A stretch of 64,000 nucleotides of DNA from Rhynchonema sp. JSB1_4 (GCA_030248065.1 JASAMV010004154.1:62001-126000); one strand, 5' to 3'. Positions 10,808-24,629 are shown, counted from the first letter of the stretch. Notes: generated from the sequence alone by a model not told the origin. Made by a program: numbers and translations.

Positions 10808-13800
10808 TTTTTACCTTTTTTTGTCTGCCTTCAATGAGGCCGTTTTTGCGGTTAAACCATGACACGGGCAACAAACGTACACACGAAACAGTTTTTCAGG
10901 GTGCTCTCAGGACATTATTGTAGTGTTGTTTCGTTTGTTCGATATTTCACTCTGACTTGTACAGAACACCACACTGTGAAGACACTTCCCAGTTCTCACC
11001 TGTTTGTACTTTCTGTTGTCACGATAAGCTTACGGCGAGACTCAAAACAGAACGAAATACTGTATAAACCTTTGTAACATGACACTTGGAAAGTTTTCAG
11101 GTGTACCATACTTTGTGTGTGTATTTACTGAGTGTACAGTGCACAATGCCCAAAGCCACACCTTGCACGAGCTAAACGCTAAAGCACGTAATGCTGCGTA
11201 ATGTCAAAACGGTTTCGCGTGTTTATTTTGGACGTCGGGTCAATCAATATCTGAGTGAATGACCAGGCGACGTTCACGTTTACATACTGACGCACACGAC
11301 GCGGTTTTGCATAAATATCGATTGTGACATTTGAAATCTTTCGCTTGTCTTCGGCACGCTCGGATGTTCTGGATAGTGAGCAGCATTAGGCATGAAACAT
11401 CTGCTGATTCGCTTCCACCGCTGGTGGCGCTTCCGCTGGCGCACGAAGGGAATTTTGACCGGGTGGGTGGTGGATGCGCTATGCGGTACGGTTATTGGCT
11501 GCCAATAACACGATGCTGAAAAACACCTCATGCAGGTCATGAGTTTGAAGTCAAGTGCATCAGGATCACGTGTGTTGCATTGCGGACTTCGGATACTTTA
11601 CCACATACTTTCACTAAAAACACTGTTGACAGAAGCACGTGTACCACCTGCTGCTTGGTTGCTTTGCTGATGATGCAACATAATCATGACTCATCCGGAC
11701 CAGGGTCAATGCTTCATAAGCCCCGTCACTCTAACCGACACAAGTATACATGGGAAGCCATACTGTCTCAGAAACAGGCGAGGTTGGGTGGGCACACCGG
11801 CACACGTGCAACGGGTAATGACTAGCAGCAAGCCGCACGGTAACCATGTGCAATTGCAACGGATTACTAACGCACGCTAATGAAGAGCTGTTTGTATGTT
11901 ATATTGTACGTCCGCCTGTCACTGTAGAATCTGCTAATCCCGTAATTTTACTGGACGGCAAATTTCGGTATCACTTGTATATCATGCGTTGCGCACAAAA
12001 CAGGTCACGTGAGGTAATGAACCCAAAAATTCGTTTGTATTTGCCAAAGCTCGTGGAAAAGTCCTAGATGCTGACAATGTCAGTTTTGCTTGAGTACACA
12101 CCTGAATCATGCGCCAAGCGCAAGGAGCATGTTCGCAAAGGTTGTAGCGCCACCTCTGGTGGCAAGATTGCACAATATGGGAAATCGAATTTTGTGATCT
12201 GCATTAGTAGGATGAGCCTCAACGTATAGACTGTACGTACTTGAATATTTCATTGCTATGGTAGTAATGCCAGAAACCCTGTGCAAGTTGCATTATACGT
12301 CACCTACTGTATAGGCAATCCGCCAGCTCATGGCACTCAACACAACACACACAGGTTGAATGCTACATACATTACTGCCGTCAATCAATGCATCTATTCT
12401 CTGCAGGGTTGGATTAAAAAATTTTTTTATTATCGAACTTTTTTTTAAAAAAAACTTTTTAAATTTTTTTTTAAAATCACTTTTTTTATTCCGGACCCCC
12501 AAAAAATTGGTTTCTTGAAGAATGAAATTTCTGAAATCATGTTAGTAGGGTATGTTTTGAGGGACACTAAAGAGAACTTTTTCACTGACTTGCATGTTTA
12601 CGTAATCACGTGCGATCTAATCCCCTTGGTCATAACTTTGAGAAATTCGAAGGTAACTGTGGGTGTACATACTGTATGTATATGACAAAGGGAAGACCAA
12701 CCTTCTGTTTGTGAATTTGGGGATAGATTTGAAGATTGATAACGACTCACACCATACTCACTTTGTGTCACAAGAGCAACAAATAGCTAATCCGCACAAC
12801 TGCAAACAGGCGAGCAACGTGGAGTCTGTCGATAGCTTACGACACGCTCAATAGTAACTGTACATTATACGATATGGGGTGTCCTATATTATACATGCAG
12901 CTGTTGTTGGGATGTCTGGGAACTGTATGAGTCCATCACAACACCATTTCAAACTGAAATATAAGCGCCGCAGGCAATTTTTTGAGGATCCTGGGCTATA
13001 AAACACATGAAAATATGCCTTTTTACCTCAAAAAAAGTCAGAAAATAACGAAAAAAAGTGAAAAATTAATAAAAAAAGTGGACCTACTTTTTAAAATTTT
13101 AAAATAAAAAAAGTGGCCAACTTTTTTTTTTAAATTTTTTTTTACAAAAAAATTTTTACTTTTTTTTAAATCCAACCCTGATTCTCTGCAGTTATCCTTT
13201 GACACATCCCCAAATTTTGCAACAATGCAGAAAAGTGTTATGTCAAGCAGCTAAAACGGAGTAAATTAAAAAGCGATCATCAAAGTAGGACACTCGCTCA
13301 AAATTTGCATTTTGTTTAGAAAATGGCGTGTGCTGCTGCATGCGCTGTGTGAGTAAAAAGTGACATGAGCCGATGGATTGCCTATGCATTGCAATCTCGA
13401 GTGATAATAATTTAATGAAAAGATGCATCTTGTACTCGGTATCACGTCAATGAAGTTTCCTGCTTAGCAAATCTCTATGTAAATTTGCCGACAACACTCG
13501 ACCATCACTGTATGGTGTCCTTTAGCTAGGATTTTCTGCAGCTTAAAAGTGCACAAGGTCACAGGACGGTCGTCACGATAAGAGAAAGTTTACATTCATT
13601 GCGTCAAAGCTTGACTTTCAAGCGCTTCGCTTTTGCTCAAATTAAAAATCAACTTTCTGCTCCAATCTCAATGGCATTGCCGTCTGTCTTGTCACGAGTT
13701 TGGGAAATTATAAGTGCTGGCGGGCGGACGTAGTATACGCTAAGTGCTCTAATGCACGTGGCATTTGTAGCCAAAAGATTCACTGCCCGTGTTTTTGAGT

Positions 13801-14084
13801 TGATGTTTATATAATATGAACTAATCTCTGCTGGCTTTTCACTTATTATCAGCCGTCAAAGCTTTTTCATCTCACTTTCTGCGTGCGTGAGGCTCATATC
13901 CGCCTTGTTTGGCTTCAACACTTTTCACTGGAATCGAATCAGCAATACAGTGCATTAAATGTATTTTTAGGTAATTTAGTGAAAGATGATCAGCAAGGCA
14001 GCCATGAAAATCACACATGTTTTTTGGCCATTTTATATTTTCTATTTTATCTTTTCATATAATTTTCGACATTTCACGTAAATC
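10808..14084. other. intergenic stretch
   Basis: I find no recognisable gene between the thioredoxin-like gene (start at 10807) and the annexin (start at 14085). Short open frames here are chance frames without splice support. The stretch contains one hAT-type MITE (12404-13180). Confidence 0.6.
12396..13188. mobile_element. hAT-type MITE, family 2, copy A (element 12404-13180)
   Basis: The element is 777 bp with termini CAGGGTTGGATT and AATCCAACCCTG, and a perfect 8-bp duplication attctctg at both ends. The ends are A/T homopolymer-rich arms. The shared interior contains GAGGGACACTAAAGAGAACT and an ATGAC AAAGGG region. Two further copies lie at 40786-41581 and 54870-55623. Confidence 0.95.
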
Positions 14085-17000
14085 ATGCTGGACGGCACCA
14101 TAAACGGACCGGATGAGGATGAATTTGATTGTGATTTAGCCGTCGAAACACTGTGTTCGGCGTTTCAGGAACTTTGTGCGTTCATTTTTAGCTTATTTTG
14201 TTCATTATTTTCCGTTTTCGTTCTTATTAGTACCCTTGTCTGATTTTAATCAGTTCTTTTAGCGACTGATGACAAAGCGATCATTGATGTGCTTGTATCG
14301 CATTCGAACGAACAGCGTCAGCAGATCAAAAAGAGCTTTCGCACCAAGCACGAAAAGAATGAGGTTTCCGAATGCAATTTTTTTATTTCCACTTTTATCA
14401 TAAAAAATTCCAAAACTTCATTTCCAGAATCTGCGTGATGTGATCACTCAAGAGTTTGGCGGACATTTTCTCGAGGCAACACTGGCCCTATTGCAAGCCC
14501 CGTTGACGTTTGATGCGCACTGCATCCGAAGGCATATAAAAGTGCGTCGTTTACTATATTTCAGTTCTCAACTGAAACGACACTGAGACTCATACAGACT
14601 CGTTGATGTTTCAGGCGGTAAGTACATATATGTGTCTGTTTGTGCTGGAGAAGTGCACCCCAGAGAACAAACACTATGAGTAAATGGATAAGTGAATGTT
14701 TTGCGGTTTCAATACATTATTTGGTATTTAACCATACAGGTATATTTATATTTCAGCGCAAGAAGATTGTCGACAGTTGTCTGGTGGATTTGTTTCTGCT
14801 CCGAGAGTGGGATGTGAGTTCAACTTCAACAAAGTTTTCTTTGCTCAAATTAGGATGTTTGATTATCAGCTCGTTGAAACGCGCGATGCACTATCATTAC
14901 TGTTATCATGCCCCATACCTGCAAATAGTGGGTTACAAATCGACCTTCTCCCGCCAGGAGCGTGAGGCGATAGTCGACACGTACTACCAAGCGTACGGCC
15001 AGACGCTGGCGAGTGACATTCTGTCGTGCGGCGACTTCCATCCACATTTGTTGGAGTTGTTGAATGCAAAACGACCGATGCACCAGAACGAGATTGATTT
15101 GGAGATGGCACAGAAGGACGCGGAAGTGTTGCGAAAGGTATTCATTCATTGATTGACTGATTTTATTGATTAGTGGATTGATTATAGTCCATCCACAGCT
15201 CATGTCACTTTGTGATGCTGCTGACTGGTTTGTTCTCTTCCTCCACGTTCTAATGAAAGAGAAATTGAGTTTCCGAAAAAAATTATTTTTGCTCCTAGAT
15301 TGTGGTTTTTATGAAATCGACGTGTTTTATCGATTTTAATTTGATTTAATTTTAAATTTGATCGAATTCAATCTTTTTCGACACACTTTGTTATTTTTTT
15401 TAGTTTTTTTGCAAAATCGGTCACACTCAATTTCTCTTTCATTAGAACGTGGAGGAAGAGAACAAACCAGTCAGCAGCAACACAAAGTGCCATGAGCTGG
15501 TGGATGGACTATACTTAATTAACTTCAAGACTTTTGATGATCAATTCCGATTGATTTAATTTAGGTACTCAGTCGCTAACATCGATCGAATCTTTAAAGG
15601 GCTCGGGACACAACCGAAGGAAGGGCAGCAGAGCGCAATATTATACATCGTTGGAAATCACTGTGACAGCATATGTCACGCACAAATGTTAAGCTCCTTT
15701 GAGATTCGCTATCTCTTGGTAGAGCGACTTTTCGTTCCAGAAAAAAGTGAATTTTTTCACAGCTTGAAACGACCGGTGCAGAAACCCCAAATGAGTTGTA
15801 AGTCAAGTAACACGTGGATAGGATTACAACAGCTTCTGGATAGCTTATCATGAGAACTTCAGTCGCTCAAAGCATTGCTTCACTCGGTGAGGGTGCGAAA
15901 TGTTCCAAAAATTGGCCACATTTTTCAAAAACACAAGTTTGTCTCTAAATTTTGAGGCCGCGCTTTGTGTTGCAGAAATGAAAATGCAACAGAAAAATAG
16001 AGCATTGTCGAAAGTACCAGAAAATAAGGTTTTTAAATTTGGAAACACTTAGATAACGGCGTGACAGGCCGAAAAATACCTAAAAATTGCCACTAAACTG
16101 CATAGTTGCATTCATTGACGGAAATAAAGTAAAACTACGCCAACACGAGCCCGATTTCGGGGCTGGCAAAATGGTGAAACATTCATGACGTGGCTGCTGG
16201 CAAAATGGTGAAACATTCATGACGTGGCTGCTGATTTGGGAAACGTTACACGTTGTGGTATGCAACATGGAGCATGATGATTTTCTCTTTCTTTGCGTTT
16301 TGCAAGTTCACCACCTCCGAAATGGGGCTCGTGTTGGCGTAGTTTGCCTATATGATGTAAATAAGCCACGTATTGCATTGCATTGGAAACGAGAAAGTCA
16401 GATAAACGCACAGTCCAACAATCTAGACAAGTTTCAAGACTTCAACCCCCATGGTCCGGCTGCTGCAGCCATGCCAGCCTGAATAAGATATTTGGCTATA
16501 AGCCGTTACTGTTAAATATTATTGCACATTTCGTAGCATGAAACGATGTAGCTTCAATGTAGCTATCGAACGATGTATAACATGCCCATACTATCTCTTA
16601 CTACGGATAAGAAACGGTCAAAATTCCGAAATCGCACACGGTGACGTGACGGTTCACTCCAGAATCGTCAAAAAAGCAATTTTTTAACCTCTGCCCTTAA
16701 GCCTAAGAATTTATTGGGGCTTGTTATATATCATTCGAAAGCTACTCCCGAGATACATTGTTTGGTGGTGTCACATTTACAATAGCTGTTAACAATAAGC
16801 ATTTATAGCTGAATATCAGATTTAGGTTAGTATGGCTGCCCCGAGAGATCTGTAGACCTTGGAGTCTTCGGACTTTGATAGGTTGTTAAACCAGAAGTTT
16901 CTCTCATTTTTTTGTTTCGAATCCGATGCAATCTGTGGCCTTTATGTGTCACAATTCTGGCGATGAATGTCACCACCTAATTTAGCGGCAATTTAATGGA

Positions 17001-18304
17001 TTTTAGGCCTGTCACGGAGCTAGCCATGTGTTAAAAAAATTTAAAAACCTTATTTTCTGGTACTTTCGACGATGCTCTATTCCCCATTGCATTCTTATTT
17101 CCCCAGCTCTAAGCGTGGCCTCAAAATTTAGGGACAAACTTGTGTTCTCGAAAAATAAGGCCGATTTTTGGAACGTTTCGCACCCTCACCGTGTGAAGCA
17201 ATGCTTTGAGCGACTGAAGTTGTGATGGTAAGCTATTCAGAAGCTGTTGTAATCCTATCTATGTGTTACTTGACCTTCAACTCATTTGGGGTTTCTGCAC
17301 CAGTCGTTCCAATTTGTGCAAAAATTCACTTTTTTCTGGAACGAAAAGTCGCTCTACCAAGAGATAGCGAAACTCCAAGGAGCTTAAAATTTGTGCGTGA
17401 CATAGGCTGTCGGAGGGCTTTCCAACGGTATGTAACAATATGTCCTGCTACCCTTCCTTCGGTTATGTCCCGAGCCCCTTAAAAACTTTTTTGACCTGTT
17501 AATGATTGATTGATTGATGAGCTCTCGGTTGCTAACCGAATTGATCTGTTATTCACATTCAGGCTGGCGTTGACATCCTCGGTGCAGATCTGCCCGTTTT
17601 CAAAGTGATCATCTGTCAACGGAGCTTTGCTCAAATTCAGGTGCGGTTCCAAAACGAGATCGTGATAGCAATTTAATGGCTAGCAATCTGATGTTTCAGG
17701 CCACGTTCGCAACATACGAGAAAACATTTGGACGCACGGTGGAAGCGGACTTCCATGTCAGAGGTGACTTCAGGGACGGACTGATCAGAATTGGTAAGTT
17801 AGCCAATGAGTTTTTTAATAGTGTTTGTTAGCTTTATTTATTTACGCAATGACTACCCAATCGCATTTTTTTCAGTTCAACTGATCAAAGATCCAGTCGA
17901 GGCGTACGCCATTCAATTGGGCAAGGCATTGGGTGAAGATGTGGTCACTCGCAATAATGTCGATGACGAAGAGTTAATACGAATATTGGTGACGCGCAGT
18001 GAGGTGGGTTGGGACGGATTGAATGATTGATTATAAAACATTCGTTTATGACTGAATTTTTTGGTGGATCGATTTTGTTCCTGCTATGATTAATACAATT
18101 AGTGATTGGTCGGTCAATCGATTTATCAATTGATCGATTGATTGCCTGTTTGATGGTTCACTATGTTTCCAGATCGATCTTGAGGCGATAAAGAATCAAT
18201 TCGCAAAGCGCTACCATCGTTCGCTGGTGCAATCAATTCGTGAGGTCACACACGGCGAGTATGCACACCTTCTGGTGAAGATTGTTGAGCCGAATTCTTT
18301 CTGA
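14085..18304 (+). CDS. annexin-family protein with degenerate calcium sites (8 exons)
   Basis: Exons: 14085-14175, 14263-14363, 14428-14541, 14757-15137, 17563-17640, 17700-17793, 17876-18003, 18173-18304; phases agree and give 372 residues. Annexin repeats are visible. Repeat 1 has TDDKAIIDVLVSHSNEQRQQI and GGHFLEATLALL; repeat 2 has QEREAIVDTYYQAYGQTLASDI and FHPHLLELL; repeat 4 has DDEELIRILVTRSE. Annexins bind acidic phospholipid through GxGT calcium loops. The GLGT loop of repeat 1 is replaced (QELST) and the others are also eroded, so calcium binding may be weak. A 3-nt micro-exon (GCG, 14615-14617) is possible. In exon 4, about 117 nt starting GTGAGT at 14814 is in frame and could instead be an intron. 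The 2.4-kb intron 4 carries two foldbacks. Confidence 0.93.
15184..15513. repeat. short foldback repeat
   Basis: The arms at 15184-15275 and 15425-15513 are reverse complements (ATAGTCCATCCACAGCTCAT at the left, inverse at the right). It lies in the long annexin intron. The arm sequence resembles the insert before the poly-A tract at 61225-61273. Confidence 0.75.
15594..17482. mobile_element. TTAA-flanked element with about 450-bp inverted arms (15598-17478)
   Basis: TTAA lies at both borders. The left arm, 15598 to about 16050, begins AGGGCTCGGGACA; it is the reverse complement of about 17030-17478, with mismatches. The 1-kb centre holds a perfect 34-bp tandem duplication (about 16165-16230) and no recognisable gene. 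It sits in annexin intron 4. Confidence 0.83.
16165..16232. repeat. perfect tandem duplication of about 34 bp
   Basis: The block beginning ctggcaaaatggtgaaac and ending cgtggctgct occurs twice in direct succession. Confidence 0.85.
17689..17699 (+). promoter_or_regulatory. TGATGTTTCAG at the 3' splice site of annexin intron 5
   Basis: The 10-mer is placed so that its final A plus the next G form the splice acceptor of the exon at 17700. The same arrangement occurs at 14604-14614, and on the minus strand at 46618-46627 and 57424-57433. Confidence 0.6.
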
Positions 18305-18789
18305 CGGTTTAATCGATCATTTAATTAATTCGTCATTTAATATTTTAACACGTATATGTATGTGTTCCTATATTTTCCGTTCGTGATCAAGATGATGCGA
18401 ATATCATCCGCTGCTCTGGTTTTATCTAACGTTATCTGCACTTAAAGCATATTTTGGTCAATTTTGCTTCAATTTTTTTGCAACCACATATTTCCAAGAT
18501 ACATAAGTACACAGCTGTACAGCGAAGTTCTGTTTTTGTATTTTTCAGATGATCAAGGACCGTAGTAATAAGTATTTTTCGTGCTTGGTTGAACTATGCA
18601 CATGTAACAGTTCATCATTAAAATTACAGTAAATATATTATATACCCAATGCTTTGCACGTTTAGCGTGATGCGAATTGCACACCCCAGGCCAGGGTTGT
18701 TTCAAAGAAAAGCCCTTAATTTAAGATTAATGGAACATCTTTTACGTCAGACGAAATTAGTGGCACCACTAAATTTCTTAATATCCATA

Positions 18790-18870
18790 ATTCAAAAAAG
18801 CCACGTGACCAAGGCAGCACCGGTTCGATCCGATCCGATCACCAAGTTTGATACCGCTCATTATGTATAA
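18790..18870 (+). repeat. tRNA-like dispersed fragment
   Basis: The sequence has ggttcgatccgatcc, close to a pol III B box, next to gatcaccaagtttgatacc. Related blocks occur at about 58925-58965 and 59400-59450. It could be a decayed tRNA-derived SINE. No complete cloverleaf was found. Confidence 0.4.
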
Positions 18871-19256
18871 CGCAACAACGAATAGAAGCGGGATTTGCCA
18901 AGTGCAGAAGGTTACACAAAAGGCGCATAAGAGCAAACGAGGAATTTTGCGTGCATTTGTGCGCAGAACGTGGTCTGCGAAATATATGAAGGCATGAGTA
19001 TCGCATTGAAAGATGGTGTCGGCGCAGGTGAGCGTGCTGAAAACGTACAAGCCCGCCAAGTCATGCTGCAACCTCGAGCAGCATGCGATCCCAACCTATT
19101 GGGCTTGGGACAGGTTCAAAGAAACCAGAGGGTTACAACAACAAAAGACTGCCCGCATACACCGTTACCCAGCTGGCAGCGCGGCAACCCGGGTCCTACG
19201 AGGTTACCGAGCCTATGATCTGAAACGAACCATATGCTTGAATCAAAAAGGGTACT

Positions 19257-19533
19257 CCACGAGAGTGCCCACATTTTTAATAGGAAAATTGAGCAAAATT
19301 GGTGTTCGACGCGCAAAAATGATCATTTTTGGGGCTATGCTTGCGCCAGCAAGCAATTTTGAGCATCTTGGAGGTAGAAATGGGCGGTTTTTACGGTTTT
19401 AGGAAAAATTTTCGGGTAGGACATCCCTGGACAAAAAGTCAGGATACCGGATACCCTTGGGTGAAAAATCAAGCTACCGGATACCGGATACTAGGGGGTA
19501 ACCCCCTTCCCCCCGCCCCCAACCACACCACTG
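19257..19533. mobile_element. truncated family-1 hAT MITE, copy C
   Basis: The right terminus (AACCACACCACTG) and the interior match the copies at 1166-1579 and 7169-7545. The left terminus is missing, so no target duplication can be shown. Confidence 0.75.
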
Positions 19534-19618
19534 GCGACGGGTGTTGGCAACGCACACAACGGTACTATCCACCCTAGGAACGATAGGTACTACAAAGTCA
19601 TGAAGTGAAAAAATCTCA

Positions 19619-19905
19619 AGGTTGTTCCAAAAAAGCTCTTAATTAAAAATTTTTTTTTGAAACTCAGATTTGGCTTAGTTTAATGAAAAAGTCGCCAAAA
19701 ATGGGCTGAAATGCCCACAAATGACCTTTTTCGACGTAAAAAAACTGGCACTTTTTCTGTGGAAGAGCCAATTTTTCAAAATTGCGCCTGCGGCGCCTTG
19801 TTTTGTCCCCAAACCTGCACAGGTAAACGTCATTTGCAAAACTTTTTCTAACAAAAAAATTCGAAAAAATAATCAAATTTTTTTAAAAGCGCGTCAATTG
19901 AGAAT
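19619..19905. mobile_element. truncated relative of the family-3 hAT MITE
   Basis: It shares the start (AGGTTGTTCCAAAA), the gaaactcagatttgg block and the GCGCCTGCGGCGCC block with the intact element at 52924-53649. It is incomplete at its right end. Confidence 0.65.
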
Positions 19906-20025
19906 TGTTTCAACTCTGCCCCAGGCCCTCACTAGTCTGCGCACCAGCAAAACAATGAAGCATCCAGTTCAATTTATATATTTCACAATGACCGGTGCGC
20001 ATTTCGACCACAATATTTTTTTATA

Positions 20026-20632
20026 CAATGGGTGATATTTTTGAAACGGTGTAAAGGTCAGTTGGGTGTAAGGGTCGGTGGAAAGCTCGGTGTGAAAAAG
20101 TTCAGTGTAAGCTTCAAACAGTGCACGCTGAGCCAGCAGCAGACGCGCGTTTCTAAACGAAAGGTTAACTTTGACAGTCTGCTGTGCAAGTGTAAATCGT
20201 CTGTTTGCAATATTGTTGTTTAGGCTGGTTGCACAAGCGTTTTTAAACGATATTTATAAATTTCGTGACCTTTTATGGAGCCGTTTTGAATTCGTGCTGC
20301 GATCAGTTAGCGGCATCAATTTTTTTGGTACCGCCGTCAGTGAATGTTCAATTTCTCAATAGCCTCACGGCGGAATGTCAGGCAACTTAAAAATATTCCT
20401 TTAAAACGTTTCTGCAACCAGCTTAAATGAACTAGATTGCAAACAAACGATCTACATTAGCACAGCAGACTGTCAAAGTTGACCATTCGTTTAGAAACGC
20501 GCGTCTGCTGCTTGCTCAGCGTGCAATGTTTCAAGCTTACGCCGAGCTTACACTGAACTTTCTCACACCGAGCTTTCGACCGACCTTTACACCCAACTGA
20601 CCTTTACACCGTTTCAAAAATATCACCCAATG
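20026..20632. mobile_element. foldback element, GGGTG family, long copy
   Basis: The arms begin TGGGTGATATTTTTGAAACG and contain repeated GTGTAAAGGTCAG and GCTCGGTGT units. The right arm is the reverse complement. A shorter relative is at 37545-37766. Both borders read ACAATGGGTG / CACCCAATG. The motif ATGTTTCA occurs at 20526. Confidence 0.8.
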
Positions 20633-23600
20633 TCAATCAGATGCACTACAAGCGTTTGTCACACAGCATTTGGCTGGCACGGCAGAATTTCGATATTTTT
20701 TACGAATATGATTGAGACCAGCGTTCGTTCGGTTTGGGCCGTTTAGGGCCTGCTTTGGGAATTTTGTAGCTCAACTATACACAAACTAACCTTCTGATGT
20801 ATAAATAATCCAGAATGTTAGTACCGTATACGTAGAATGCACACCTGCTGTTTAAAACAGACACATGATTACCCGCATGCGTCACTAAAATTCTGAGTTC
20901 ACTTACAAACAAACAAGCTCAAAGCGGACAAAATAGTACTAATATCAGCCTGATAATTATGGTTTGCGACAGGTTTGTCCGACAGGTTTGCTTAAATGTT
21001 TCCACACACCGGGATACTATACGTAAACTTGTCTAGTTGAGTGATCTAAACCTATATTTAGCATTACGGTTGATGCATGACATAAATCACAATGGCGCGC
21101 AACGCATTTCGTTACTGACCTGTACCCGATATACATTTCGAATCAGCGGTTCCGTACAGAAGCTTGTATACGCGACTTTGAAACGTTGAAATTCACTCCC
21201 GTGTCATAAATTATTATGCTGTTTTTTCGTTTCGTTCTTTCGACACGAGTTTAGATCGTGCAGGTAGGTAAGATAGGTACTGTGGTTCTTGCCTGTGTCA
21301 TACCCATGCAACGATACCAACGCTCCAAAACTTACTCAGCTCGTGCGTATTGGATTGGTTGACTTTCCTCCACAACTTTGCTTAGTGCCTGACAATCATA
21401 CCTCCTCGTCCAACAATGCTTGCGAGAGTGCAAGCTCGTGTGCCATCGCTTGTCAATCATCAATGCCAGACAAACATGACAGCTCGCGTCGCGCAGGCGC
21501 CTGTGGTCAATTGAACAGCGTTTAGGTGCACTACCCTGTCAGCGTATATGAATGCGTGTCCGATACTTATATAAGCCAGGTGCCAAACTCCATTCAGGTG
21601 AAGCTATGGCCAATTTTGGTACTATCAACATGAAATACTCCATGCTCTTTTTAATTAATAGCCCTTCATGGCGAATTACTATTTTGTTACCTATATACAG
21701 TATGTAGGTGGCCTCTTGACCGTCCCAGGGGGGCAATTCCGTGTTGTGAATATTGTCCTATCCTAAACGTGAATAAAATATGGGCAATGTATAAGCATGT
21801 ACGTTCATCCTTGTTTATGTTTACTGCAGAATTTCGCGACTTTTGCTTATGTATCTCTTAAGGTACTGACGAGGACCGGATACACCACTCCCCCGTCGGG
21901 TCCAGACCGATCCAAACAAAAGCGGGGGCTCAACCTGCCGTCGTGTGCTTGTTGTACGTATTGCAATCCCAAGCTCAACTTTAATATCGAGCAAGATATA
22001 CGCCCGTGCACGCACTATCGGTCAAGCATTGTCTGTCTGTCATTGATGCTTGATGTTGTTGTCCAAGTCAATAGCACTTCATCATAATCTGCCAACTCAA
22101 CCAATTTATTGTTCATCAGGCGAAACCATAGAAGTGCGCAGCCACAAATGGCTACGCACGACGGACCCAAATGCGCCTTTATTCAGATCTCAATGAATTC
22201 ATAGAATTTGACTCACTACCATAAGTAAGGTTGATTTGCGGCATTCCGATTTGTTTTTTTTTTCAAAGAGACGTTGCAACTTTTTGCAATCATTTGTGCT
22301 TCTAATGGGTTTTAGCCCAGCAGCAGCTGCTCAATGATTTGCCATATACTGCAGCTGGCAGGTGATCCCAACGTTCGTTCGCCGACAAAAGCACAATCAT
22401 GGGCCACTCTGGGACAGGGGTACACATCAGAGTGCTGCATGGCAAGCCAGATGACATATTACCGCATGATCCTATTGTTATAATATTGGTCCAACTTTGC
22501 AGCCAATGTTCAAAACTTTCCCATGCACGTAGTGTCTACTGTAATGGGTACAATGCCAATAAGGGAACTAAAACCTGACTAATTGTGACGGCAGTCTCAC
22601 TGTTTGCGAAAATTAATCTTTGCGCCGCTGGCGATTCCGGTTCTCAGGTTCCGTGCGTGCCCAAGTAGCAGACCTGCAAACCCTGTAGTGCATGCAGCAG
22701 GTCTACCTGCATGGTAATGAATGATACACTGAAAGCTGGAGTATCGTCGGGTACAAACGTACTCCGCCAACTCAAAAGCTTCATTACCCAGCCCAGCTTG
22801 TGTTTCAAGCGAACACAGAGGCTCCATGCAGTAGTACACCAGTGGTAGTGTGTCATATGGTGCCATTTTAATGACTTGCATCCTGTGTTTATGACCTGGC
22901 TTATGCACGTTTCAGCTTCATGCTCTGCAGCTTTGTGAATATTTATGAACCCTACTTGCATCCACGCAACTGCCGGTAGACTAATTGTTCCCCGAGGCTG
23001 GTTTTTTCAACGCCCACGCTTGGGAAAGTGATCTGTCACACGAAAAAGGCGTTCAGAGTGGTGCCCCATTTTAGCTGGATTTAATGCCCCACTTGTTTTC
23101 CATCTTTTATTCATAATTATCTCTGGTGCTTCCTGTGGTGTTGCATTGCATGCGCGGGAATAAGCCTGTTCCTTTTCCTGAACACTCGCAGTTCCCATTT
23201 TTACTAGCACTCGATCCTCAAAACTCCACTGCAAAAGTTAAACAGAATGTGTATGTGTAGATTTGCACAAAAATGGTTCAATGCATCGCTACGTCATTAA
23301 AGTTGTTTCTCATTGCTCTAAGGCCGCTCTCTGACACCGCCGTATTTCGCTGGTGTCAGAGAGCCTAACCAAACCGGGAAGCTCTGCCGGTTGGGATTGA
23401 CAGATTCACAACAAATTGAGATTTCCGCTAACGGTTTCAGGTTTACACCTACACGAAAGACAATGCCTTGCAGAATCAGGCAATATCTTGGTCTCATTGT
23501 CTCCACTTCCGCCAAGCCCATTACCACCCCATTCGTTCAATCATTCCGTAATTACTTGGCCGCACTTTTCGGCTGATTTTTTTGCTTCGACTCTGCCAAA

Positions 23601-24629
23601 CAATCAAGTCAAGATGAATTAGAGCAAGCCCCGTCCACACGATAAATGTTGTTGACAGTTTGTGTGTCTAATGTCTCTCCTTATGGCCTAAAGCCACAAA
23701 GAAAGTTTGTTGCTGACGGTGAATTTCACTTTTTGAGGGAGTTCTGACTATTGATACCGCGCGCAACACTCGAAGGCGCGTTTTCATTGGCTTGCAGTGA
23801 TGTCCGAAAATGTGTCTGCATCACCAGTGATGTGATAAAAGTACGGTGCTAAATGTGCGGAACTGTGATATATACAGCTTGGTGAAAATAGGACGTTCAG
23901 ATAAGATTTGCAGAAAATTTAGATCTGGTGTCACGTGACGCTTTACGTCAGCACGAGGAACAAAAGTTTTTTCCGCTGTGCAATGTCAATCAAAGTTTCG
24001 CGCTTCCCAGCCCTTAGTTGTGCCAGTTGACCTCCGCTTAATTCACAATGACGGCATTTTTTCTTCTGAATTGTTTCCGAATGGAATGACAGATTGGCAA
24101 CATCACACAGCAGCTATAGATCTGGCCTGTTGCTTCCTTCTTTCGTTTTTCCGCAGCTTTTTTGGTAAAGTTGCACGTTTCTCTTTGTGTTAATTTTGCG
24201 AATGTGTTGCGTACATTCGTGAATTAGGAAATTCTTACTTATTTGTTTTTTTGCCCAGTGATTTTAAGCGCGCAAAACTCATAATCAGTCAATCGGAACG
24301 TTTCATCTGCAACTTGGCACGTACGCCAATATATCGCCCAGCCGTCCGCGGGTGCCGCAATAAAATCTGTTCTCCGTCAGCAGCCCTTTTATCGCGATCC
24401 GTAAATCCTGATGTCCCCACGCGCGGCAACACACGGGTGCCTCTTGCCATGTTTTTGCACTTGTTCAACCTGCAGGTTGATTTGTGTTATTGCACGTTGA
24501 CTCTTTTCGCTGCTGTGAATCGGTCGTTATCTATATGTTTCCGCGTGGTGGACAGGCGTTTTTCTAAGCTGAGAAGACCCAAACTTTGTGAATAAGTGCG
24601 CAATTCTCAGCTGGGTAAATTTCAATATT

